Shown one piece after another: positions 29,101-41,100 of a stretch of 64,000 nt of DNA. Source of the stretch: Chelonoidis abingdonii. Taxonomy: Eukaryota > Chordata > Testudines > Testudinidae. Made by a program: the position numbers and the translations under genes. Below the pieces are notes generated by a model, which was given only the letters and a program-made list of their open reading frames with translations, did not search any database and was not told the origin of the DNA. How positions within the stretch are numbered: the first letter of the stretch is position 1; each line of letters begins with the position of its first letter. The stretch is taken from NCBI RefSeq assembly GCF_003597395.2, contig NC_133770.1:94722206-94786205 (forward strand). The letters run 5' to 3'.

Positions 29101-32100
29101 CATGAGAAAAGTGCCATAGACGGTGATATCTACTAGTTAAGATTACGACGCAATGAGAAGAATAAAAGGAATTTCTACCTTTTAGGCAGCTGAATTGAGA
29201 GTACCTCTAGAGGAACCAAAGACGAGCTCACAACTATATGTTCTTAGATACGATTCCCAATTGGCATTCCACTACACTAAGAGCCACTAGGTGTTTTCGA
29301 TTATATATTGCTATCCAGGCGCAAAATTGAAGTAGTCTAGAGGGAACCGCATCATATGCAATGCAGATTAATTGACCAAAATAAATGTTTAGTTCAGATC
29401 CAAAGGAATGGCAAGTATCAAGATTCTACACGAAGCTATAATGCGCAATTACCCGGCCCACTAACTAATCATTCATATCGCTGGTAAAGGGAATCACACA
29501 CACTGAGTTGGCGAGTAAAATTGTTTTACCCCAGTTTAAAGAGATATCCACTCAGACCTTAGCCAGAGATATGACAGCATAGAGATACAATAGGAGTCGA
29601 CATTAATTAATGAGAAGGAAGATTGTGATGGATGATATTATGTATAAACTTCTCATTTCCTTAAGTATGGGGGATCTTCTCCTACTACAGTAGATATACA
29701 TCTGCTCTGGGGAATGCTACAAAATCCCCAGAAGCACTCGAGACCAAACAAGAGATAGGAAAAAGGCACAATTATGAAATGTACAGACACAAGAGTCAGC
29801 TTCTCTCTCTGCTGTGATAAAAGAACCAAGCGAAGACTGCCAGATGAGGTATTGGCCAAAATACTGGAGAGTCAGGTATTTATGGGAGCAAGAGATCTTA
29901 TATTACTATGCTTTCCTCTCCCCTGTCTTGCTTGTACCTCAGCAATGAAGCCGCTGTGTAACCCTAGTGACATAACCTGGTAAATCTTAGAGAGAGGTAG
30001 AACAATTCTTGTTACTGGAACAATATTGGCAGAGAGTTAGCACACGAGCGACGCACCCCCTTCTATCTTTAGAGAATTAATCGGCTAAATATACCTCGGC
30101 TTAAGAAACAATACATTCTGAGTCATGACACTCTCAGGTTTAAGTGGCTGACACCCAGACAGCATGAACCAGGCGTGAATGCACAACCATAGACAGGCCG
30201 TTACAAATAAAACAGTGAATAACATAGGAAGCGCATCGAAAAAAAAAAAAACACAATATAAACACTTGCTTGTAATGAGGTTTGATTAAATAAACCACAT
30301 CTACAACCTCTTCTACTCTCTCAACATGATGCAGGTGAAAATCGTCGGGCTACAATGGGAGTACTGAGCCTATGAGAGGGCGAAAAGATGATGTTTGCTG
30401 TAAATTTGAGAGCACACCCAGCTCAACGAACAATTTAAACTTCCTCATACATCACCAATCTCCTAGAAAAAATTTATTGTGAAGCCACCAGATTATATAG
30501 AAAGCGGACTATCTTTGAAATAAATAAAAAACAGACACCACTTCGGACATATAGGAGGGAGAAGAGGTAAAGGGCAACAGATATAATCGTACTCAGATGA
30601 GTGCAACAGAAGATAGATCAAAGACGGAATGGCGACAGAACTGTTAATACTGATATGTATTGAGCAGTGATCCCTAACCCACACTATGCTTTGTCATGTT
30701 TCCACTACAGATGCCTAAACTGAACATATTTGCAATAAGCACATTAAATTATATATCTGACTCACTGGGCACGAGGGGTTATATCGCCAAGAGGAGCACA
30801 AGAGAATCTGCGCACACACTATGATTACAGCACACTAACTAACCATATGTCAAAATCTACACTGAGATAGTGTCGCGTATGAGGTTTCTCACCTATTTTC
30901 TATTTATCACGTCAGAGAAACTCTAACACGGCGTGCAGTTCTAGATGATATAGCAACTGACGTGCGAGCCTATAATCAAAATCTGAAATCCAGTCTAACT
31001 ATCCTCTTGCCAGTTTAAGACAATTGGATCAAACCACACGGACTGGCTAAGCTGACTAGCCAAAGAGAGCTAATCAAAGAATCGTCCACTTCCCTCGAAG
31101 GGCCGGAAAGAACAGATTTTTGATAATTTCTGAGTCACCATGCGACAAGATGGGTGCAAAAACACGAGCGTGCACGCAACGTTCCAGTTTAAGATATCAA
31201 TGCATGGCAGAAAGTGTCGTTAAACAACAAAATTATACAAGAACATGAGACACGATGTCCCGTTCTCGAGAGTGAATTAGAGATAGCTGTGTAGGAACCT
31301 CTAACACCTGAAAGAAGTTATGGGAAAGAAGGGAGGGAGTCATCCAGCACACGGACCTGTTCTTCAGTGGGGTGAAAAATCTATTAGTATACATATTCTT
31401 TGGTCTTAAATGAAGTCTAAGTGAGGATAATCAAGCTACTAGTACCCACACTATCAGACATCACAACAAGATATTACTAGTCTACATAGCTTGACCCAAT
31501 ACATATCTCCCAAGTGATGAAAAAAAAAACCGAATCTAGCTACCGTACTCGACCGTAGGATACCGCCAACACGAGCTCATAGCTATACACAACACATCTC
31601 ATACCAAGTCGTCCTTGCTCCATCTAGAGAGTCACTGCGTCTATATCTGGCTACAATCAGTCGCTTAAGATCTACATAAAGCTGCAAATCTGCAACAGAA
31701 AGCCATCTATACACATGATTAATCTGCAGCGTCCTATCATGCTAATCATTTCGATATTATCGTCTCTAAATCATGCTATCTATATATTCCTGTAGCATCA
31801 CGAGGCGTTAGAGGGTGTTGTAACTTCACATAACACGCACTTATAAATATCGCTTCACGTAGGATAACACAAGAGAAAAGCGATGTTGCACAAGCAGAAG
31901 AGAAAGCATCTGCCTTTAGACTCTGAGATTGGGAGCGCGAGGCTCATATGCGAGGCAAGATGCGAGATCGATTGCGTAGTACATTCGCCTGGAACCTTGT
32001 AGCCATATCGTATATTAAAACCCGAATCTTCAGATCTGCTAATAGTCCGGTATAGCACTACAGTCAATTCCACATCTAAAACGATATCACCCTGGAATGG

Positions 32101-35100
32101 GAGCGGACGACATTACCGGACACCTCTTCTATATGGAGGCTGCCTATGTCAGGAAGCTCCATAACTACCACATCTGAGAAAGAATCAGTAGCGGCTATGA
32201 GACAATGAATGAAGCCGTAGGGGTGAAAGTCACCTTGTGGGACACGAGGATTAAACGCAGTAGGAAGATTGTAGGGCCGGCATACGCAACTACCGAGCCG
32301 GATATCCTTTGCGTGGGGGTGACTGGCTCTCTCCGCGCGTCTCGGAAACACCCACAACGAGCAAGATTTTCCGATCCAGTGACCTGAACAGACAAGGCAG
32401 GGAGAAAGGACTCGATCTTAGAGTCAGCGCACTGCGCAGCGTGCGCCCAGCGTGGCTCACGAGAGACAACGACCAAGCACAAAAGATGTATCTACCTCAA
32501 AGGCAGAAATCTCGGTATTATGACGTCATGATTAGACACTGGGGCCCAGGTCAGTCTTGAGTTTGGAGAGGCTCATCTTCTCTCACAACACAAACGGAGA
32601 GAAGGGCTCATGAGCAGGCAACAAAAAGAGAGAAGTAGCCAAAAACTCAAAACTGAGAGGGACCTCTCAAGTCAACACAAGATATCCTGGTTAGCCCACG
32701 CAATGAAAGAACAATCATACCATCAGCAGCTATCTATGCAGTCTCCTGAGAAGCAGAAAAGAGCATCCAGCACGACCCTTTGACCTATCGGGGAGGTAAC
32801 TTCTCTGGAAATCGGGACTAGCCTGGTAGATGAGAAGCGAGGGAACTTGCCAGAGTAGCTAGAGAGCAACCCCCGTTATCCGAAAATCGACCGAAAATGA
32901 AAAATAACTTTCGATAAAAAAGTTTCCATAGGCCAAGGAGTGACAACACGCCACTAGCCAGAAGACCTCAAGCAGCTGCGAGTGAAAAGTGAAGTGACCC
33001 CAGGATTCAAGCACTATACCAGTAGAAACCAAGAAACGAGACACGGAAGGTTCTGGGGCTAGTGGCCACACAACATGTCGCTTAAAATGGCGTACACTGA
33101 GCACTGCAAGCTACATTTATACGGGGGCCTGCGCCACACTATCTGCCCGCCATGTCCTTAGGATTCCATGGTGGGGGGAATCCTCAGTCCATGCCTGAGG
33201 ATCAACGTGGACTGGGAAGGGAGGAGAGAACGAGGAAGAGAGGACAAGCTTTTGCAGACAGCACACGATGAGCTCCATCAGCCCTCATTACATGTCAGGT
33301 ATTCTTTTTCATGACCCTAAGATGGACTTACCACTCCGAGCCCTCCCAACCGCACTAGCGCCAGATCAGTGAAGGGCCATGAAACCGACCTTGGTGACTG
33401 GATACCTTTGTAAAATATAAAACAATGGTTTTAATAGAGCCAAAGCGTTTTTTAATGATTGGATTTGTCCCAGAGGCTTGGGATGCATCGCGGTCCAGTG
33501 TAAATTACCGGAAACACGTTTGTTACCAAGTCTGGGGATGGGTGGAAATCCTCCTAGGGGAAATCCCATGAAGCGCCCTCCTGGAAGGTACTGTCCAAAG
33601 CCTTGGCAGAAGTTTCTGGGCAAGGCAGCTTGTTCGTCCGATGTAAGACACTTTTACCATGCCACTGCATAGTAGCAAGTAATCGCTTTTATCATGCAGA
33701 TGACAAATGCATGCTCGTGTATGGTCCCAGGTTGATTGACGGCATTCAATACTTGCCCATGTCTTTACTCCTCTTGCTTATCCTCAGCCAGAGTGATTCA
33801 AATGCTTCATCCAGCCGTACAACCTGGTTGAATTCACGGAATTTAAGGGAGACAGAGATGGCCTTCCTTCTACAAGGTGATTGACCTGTGCTTACTAGAA
33901 AGAAGCCTCCTCCACTGCGATGTACTCGCAAGCAGGGGAGGGGGATAGGAAAAGGATGGAGCTTATTCCTAACAGGGCGTTTGGCTAGAGCATGGAAATC
34001 TTCCCAGCTCCAGCATCGACGCGGTGGGGCGATCGCGTGAGAGTGGAAGGGGGGTAGATTAGCAGTAGACTTCCCATGGATAGCCAGACCAACAGCTGGA
34101 TCAGCTGTGGGAGAGAGGGGGGGGGGAGAAGCGATCATGCCAGAGAATTGGGAGGGGGGGCTGGGTCTTCTGCCAATGGAGAGGGGAAGGCTCAAGAAGC
34201 CAAAAAAGACAATGGCTTTACCATGGGCGCATGCAATTCTGATGCCTGGACCGCGTCTGTGAAGATCTGTAAACACCAGCCCAGGCACTCTACGACGAAG
34301 AATCAATTAAGATGCAAAATGTCGTACCGTTGTACTTGAAATCACGTAAGTCGCCACGTGTAAGGTGAAATAGTGTTAGTTCACTGTGAAAGAGTATAAC
34401 GCCATCTGTTTGCGCTAAAACTGTATCTTTTTAAACTATCTCTAACCTTCTTGTCCTCCCTCCCATGCAGCGAACATTTTTCAAGCCTCCTAACTCAGTC
34501 GCCGAAGCGACGCTCAGATAACGGGGAAGGATAGCAAGGGAACAGAGACTGATATGTTCTCTACAAAATCATGGAAGATTAGTGAAGACTAATCTATCTG
34601 CAGCACGTGCAAAAACGTCATGGAAAGGCCAGTGTAGATGTACATAAGGATCGTACGTGAGCAGGAGGGATGCTCGAGATGGAGGTGTAGGTCCAAGGAA
34701 ATGTAAGCGGGTGGCCGGGATGACACCGCTGGGCTCCAGCGTGCGATGACAACACTGACATCCCTCAATGTCTGGTGGCGCTCTAGGAAGTGACAGGCGA
34801 GGTCAACGAGTTGGCTGCAGCCCGTGTCATCATCCCTTAGTACTTTACATGATTCCATACTTCCTCACCCAACGTTTAAGAACGCGTTGGGGGATAGCTT
34901 GTGCACTGCCGCCTCACTCAACCCCCTCGTGAAGCCCAACCAAAAGCTGAGTCATACATGAAATGATTTTAAGTGGCTTTTTCCTTCCCTCCTATCCCTT
35001 CCTCTCAAACCACAAACTCAGGCTAACCTTGTCAGTTCTCGTCCCTCTTGTTAAATGGACCTTTTAATAAAGAATACATGATTTCAACGTATAGGGACTA

Positions 35101-38100
35101 CTTTATTATGTCCTAAGCAAGCCTATTTGAAGGGGGGGGGGTTAGCTTACAGGGAATGAGTTCACTCAAGGGGGGGGAGTAGTTATCAAAGGGAAAAAAC
35201 AAGCAGTCACAACCGACGTACCATCGCCTGGCCTGCGCCAAAAACTCATTTTCAAAGCTCTCAATATGCGGCATAGCCTTCCCCGGCGTTCTCTTCGAAC
35301 TGCCGATGTCTGGCCTCGCGGAATCGAGGTCGGCCAGTGATTTGCCTCACGCTCTCCCACCCAGGCATAAAGTCCCCCTTGAATCTCACAGGGAATCGTA
35401 AAAGCACACATTTCGCAAGCACCAATACATAAGGGGACATTGGTATTGGACAATGAAGGTCTGAGCGAGGTGCAGTAATGTGCGCCAGCCGAGTCCTTAA
35501 ACAGTCCAAATGCACATTCTACTCGCACATTATTGGAGGCGACTTGCATCAGGCCTTGGTAGTGCAACCAGCTGCATCTCGTTACCTACTGTTAGCCAAG
35601 ATTGTGTACTGGTTCAATGATAATTCGTTGCATCAACGTGTCATGGTAGGCTGGTAGTAATCCCCGATACATAAACGGCATTTACCATCCTTTAGTTCTG
35701 GCTGGGACACGTAAACCTTCTGAGCAGTTAACAGACACGTGCTTCCTGACGCGACCGCCGGCGCCTGGAGTTCATGACCAGCATAGGGTGTCTGTTATTC
35801 CACAAGTATATGGCATCAACCCAGAGGATTTCTGTTGCGAAACAATTCCCTTGTGAGGCTACTACAGAGCAGTGCTTCGGGCGAGTGTAATGACCCACCA
35901 TGGACTTGAGACTCGGTGAAAAACAGAACCAAAGAATTTGGAAACCCGTCCTTGTGATCAAGTCTAGCCACCTGGAAGACCGTTCAGCGTTAGATGCCCA
36001 GTGGCCCTGGTGTCGTCCAAGTAGCCACAGGATAGGGATTGGGTTCTCATCATCGCACCCACCAAGACACCCCGAACGGTAGGGAAGTGGCCATTTGCAT
36101 CCACAGCCACTTACTATATGCCGATGTTTCCTAAGAGTCACAACCTGCTTACATGCCACCTTACGTTGATGCTTGGGCACAATTTGCATCACAGCAGCCC
36201 ACACAATAGAAATTGTGCCCACACTCCAAATTGATTCACCAGAACTGACCGGTAGCTGTCTGACGTTGCAGGCTTCCAAAGGGATTAGGCCACTCAGCTT
36301 TGTACTCCACTGTGAGGAGCTGCTCGCTCATTTGGTAGATCTGGCGTTCAGGGCAAGGGGAAGCCAAGTCACAAGTTCCACTGAAAGTGCGCTTACGTAT
36401 GCGATTCAACAGCCCGCCAATCGTCCAACTCGTCCATGCCTGCAACTATAGATCGCCACCAGTCTGTGCTTGTTTCCCCGGGCCAAGATCACAAGATTCA
36501 TGCGTGCTATCACAACTGGCGTGACCAACGCTTAACCAGCAGGACCTCCAAAGCGGGGGGCCGCTACGTGCTTGGAGGAGAATTCAGATCCCCTGTCCTC
36601 ATCACTCTCGTCGCCTACGCTGCCCGTATCCAGGCAGCCTTGGCACCCAGCCAACATCTCGCTCTCTTGATAGCAGTTCATGTCTCTAACACAAGACATG
36701 CCACCACGAGGGCAGCGACGAGTTTTACAACGTATCACCTGATCACACTGTCTGATCTGAGCAGGGTCCATGCCTGCTGTGCTATGCGTCTGCACAGTTC
36801 ACGCAGGAAAAAAGGCGTGAAACGGTTGTGTCCGCTGTTTCACTTAGGGATGGGTAGGCTGTACCCAGACCACAAACCAAGACGACGTGAAACTGTATTT
36901 TTGCCACAGTCAAGGCACACTGGCTTCAACCCACGCAATCCAAGAAGCGGCGAGAAGGCGACGAGGAGACGCGATAAGCTAGTGGGATACTACGGATGCT
37001 TACCAACACAGTGTGCAACACTCTGAAATTGAGATAGGCCTGATAGCTCCTCGGAACCATGGAGTAGCACACACAGCGGAATATATGTGCCTACGAGTGA
37101 CGTGGCCGTGTGCAATCCTGACTTCTACTATCTGTTTATAATAAACCATGTTTATGTAAATCGGGAAATTTATACCGTAGTGTAGTACGTAAACCTTGTT
37201 TATACATTCCTGAGCTAACCTCAAAAAGCTACTATTAGAAAAACCAAACCCGCAACCTTAAACTTACCAGCACTAGTATTGGAAGTTTGTCTACAATAGG
37301 TCCTAACACTTCAACACAGGACATTTGTTAGCGTCAACTTGCAGTGCACACACCACTGTAATAATTCCCATAGGTTATGTCAGCACCATTCACATGGGGC
37401 AGTTACAGCCAGCGATCATGTGCGGGGGGGGGGGAAGAAATGCGGCAATCACATCTGGTAGTACGAACTGCAGCCAGTGCGGACATTGCCTAAGTGATGG
37501 AGTTCAGATTGAGAAGGGCTTACAAACAGAGGGTGTGCTCAGATGAATGAAACTAGAGAAGATTATTTTTTGTGGGAAGAATCTGGAATTCTTAGGAAGT
37601 TTTAAGAAAGGGTTGTCTGTGTCCATAACATTGCAAACAGACATTTTCATTTCTAAGTTGGATTTCCTTGGCCTGTCTGTATCTGCAAGATGATCACTGA
37701 TGTTTTTCCCAGGTAGTTCTGTCTGCAGATAAAATTTGGAGAGATATTTGCAGTGGAGAAAATATTGTGCTATTCAAGATACTAGTCTCATTTTAGGTAA
37801 GCAACCCGGTAATGAAATCACAAATATTTCCAACAAAATACTTTTGTAATAAGTGTACAAGGGTACTCTTTTTTAAAATATGTTGTTCCATTTACCTAAA
37901 TCATGTTTTGTCTTGGAATTTATTAAAAGACAATAAAACTATTTATGAGACAAATTTATCTTATGACTACATAGCCATAGAAATAAGGGGTATAGGTGAG
38001 AGGGTCTAGCCTAGTAGTAACAGGTCTTGATAACTATGTACATGTAGCAGTAGCATGTTATCTATGCCATGACTCAGATCTCCCTCTTCACTCCCCTTTT

Positions 38101-41100
38101 GTCCAACTAACATCTGTGTGACTTCTGACACGAAATATAAGCTGATGCTGGCATCCACAAAACGGAGGATAACAAAGCTTTGAACCTCTCATATTCCTCA
38201 GTCTCCGCCTCCCTCAGTCCTGTGGACATCGATCCCCCTTGTCATTCAGAAAACTGTAATCAATTGAGAGTCTAGGCCAGGTCTACACTGCGACTTTAAA
38301 TCGGTTTATATGGAGACGATACTTATTCAAACGATTAACGCTGTAATCCGTTCACAACGACGTCGTCATTAATATCGAGTTAAACGGCTCCTTAAATCGA
38401 TTTTCGGTAACTGAGAGGAGCCTCCCAGCGAGAGGATGTAGCCTAAATTCGATAGTGATAACTCGGATGGGTTCATGTGGACGGAAATCGACGTTATGGC
38501 CTCCGGCGGCGCATCCCAGAGTGCAGCACTGACCGCTCTGGACAGCAATCTGAACTCGAAATGCAGCGGAGCAGGAGTAAACAGGAAAAGCCCCGCGAAC
38601 TTTTGAATTACATTTCCTGCTTGCCCAGCTCGTGGAGCCTCTGATCAGCACGGCTGGCAATGACAGTTTGAAATCGAAAAAAAGCTCCAGCATAGACCGT
38701 ACGGGAGATACTAGGTCTGATCGCTGTATGAAAGACAAATCTGTTGTAGTGCACGCTCCGTTACAGAACACGAATATGCAAAGCGTGGTGAATAAAAAAC
38801 TCCAGGATACATCAGCGCTGTGTGACAAGCGTAACGGGAAGCCAGAGACTCAAATGGACGCTCATGAAGGGAGGAGGGAGGGTACTGAGGGACTCCAGCT
38901 TTCCCACAGTCCACAGCAGTCTCTGAATGTAATTATTTTGCATTCTTGGCTGAGCTCCAGTCTGAGTCAAACACAGTGTCTGGCGTGGTTCAGGGAACAG
39001 CTCTCAGTTTATTTCCCCACCACAGCACGTGAAAAAAAAAAGGAAAAGATTGCTGTGCTATTGGCGTTTGCTCAATGCACTCCGCGAAAAAGGCGCCAAA
39101 GGGTCTGTGCGCTTCACAAAGGGAGGGTGGAGGCTGTAACCCAGCAACCACCCGGGGCAGTGTTTTCTGCCCCATCAGGCACTGTGCTCTCAACACGGAA
39201 GTGGGAACTATGGGATAGCTGAGGAACGAGCTACACAGTGCACGCTCCTGAAATCGATGGTAGCTTTGGAACCATGGACGCAAACAATCGATTCGGGATC
39301 CCACTGTGGACGCGCTAAACCGATTTTATTAGATCTGTTTTGTAATATCGGTTTAAGCTAATTCGAAATAATCGTGCAGTGTAGACGTACCCTTAGACTC
39401 TGCTCTCTCTAGGAAAAAAAACAGAGGGGCTAACAGCTGCAAATTAACCCAAGTCATTAAGAAGGTCATGAAGAGGACTGCTGTCTACACAAAGACAGCA
39501 GATAAGATTGATACTGGCATGAAATAATCACTCAGCGATTACTGAGTCTGGTGTCCAGTAACTCACAGCTAAAGATTTTTTTTTAAAAAAAATATGGGTC
39601 AACCTGACTAAGTTCCATTTAATTATTCTCTAGAGAAAGCATCAAAAAAACTTTTTACAGTTCACTTTAACTGACCCCTTACCCATGCCTCTAGGTATTA
39701 ACATACCAAGCCTACTTTTCTATAACAGTGCATTCCAAGTCACCTGGACTTCGCAGTGTCAGTCTGCAAGTGAGAGGGACAAATGGTCCAGCTCATCATT
39801 TATCTAGATTGCACGCGGGTGAAATGTTTATGCCCTGTATGGCAAGTTCATGTGAAAAGCTGGATTTATCCAACCTTCCCCCAGACACCTCCCCCCACGC
39901 CACAAATAAAAGATTTATAAGAAAATCCTCTGAGTATGATGAACATACCACGTTACCTTGAGAATGAGCTAAACTCACCCAGTTTCCTCAAAGGCAAGTG
40001 TGTCACTATTTACCCAAGGAATAAATGTTCACAGTGCAACATAATACATAAATTTTCCTACCATATTACAAAGTAGATTTTTTTCCTCCTAGCAGAACCT
40101 GAAGGTAGTCTGTCAGGTTATGTTGCACACCAATACAAGGCAGCCTCTTATATCTGTTATCCAGGATATCCATGAACTACTTCTACAGTTCAATCCAATG
40201 TGGACTAGGAGCCAAGTGTCAAACTACTTCTCTGTATGTGTGTATGCCATAAAAAATTAAGAGTCAACATTGTTCTTGTATGAATTTAACGTTAGCTAGT
40301 CTTGTTGATTAAAATACAAGCGATGAGGGAAAAAACCATCAGATGTTTAGTGGATTTATTTGCTTGTGCTTCAACCACAAATGGGCATATCAGCCACACC
40401 ACCCAAAAGTAAGAGAGCATCAGCAGAAGAGGCAAAGTGTACGAGGGTAGGACAGAAAACGAAATAGTATGGAAAGCAGCACTGATAATGCTTACTTACT
40501 TTTAGATAATCAAAGAAGATACATTCTTTGATACATAAAGATTGATTACAGGAATTTTGAAAATCATAATATTAATTACAAGTCATTCCACCATAGACTA
40601 TGGAGTAACCATAATTTCAACTAAAAACCTAAAAAATGAAAAGGAGGTATCTACAGCAAAAATACGTATTGTAAACAGCACTATGCCACGATGTTGAGGA
40701 TTACTTCAAATTCACTTACCCTTGCATTAAATATGGGAACTGGTGGCTCTGCACAGGATTGCTTTGTGCTTGCGGAAGGTTACGATGCCTCACTCCATCT
40801 GAGATAGAGTTTACAGATGTAGATAAAGATTCTTGGCTTGTGGGTGATGGAGTTGTTGATCCAGAATGTTCTGAATTCTTAAAATAAAATAGTTTCCTTT
40901 AATATTTTCACCACACTTATAGGGGGACTCAATATTTCTATATATTGCATTAAAGGCATGTTCTTATGTGTGCTGTCTAAAGTCTCATTAATTTTATATG
41001 GTATAGACCAGAGGTCTCAAACACGTGGCTCGCAGGCTGATGTTATTTTCTGCAGCCCGTGAGGTCCTCGCGGCCCCCCTGCCCTCCCTCTGCATTCATC

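Noticed and set aside
33746..34306. 186-codon frame and others (35728-36279, 36436-37026) in the second copy
   Set aside because: They fall in error-rich sequence whose cleaner counterpart does not keep the frame.
29084..38400. A real segmental duplication of 10 kb
   Set aside because: The divergence is uneven and dominated by scattered small indels, an N gap lies at the junction, and an identical transposon is cut at the same point. Artefact is more likely, though only reads can prove it.
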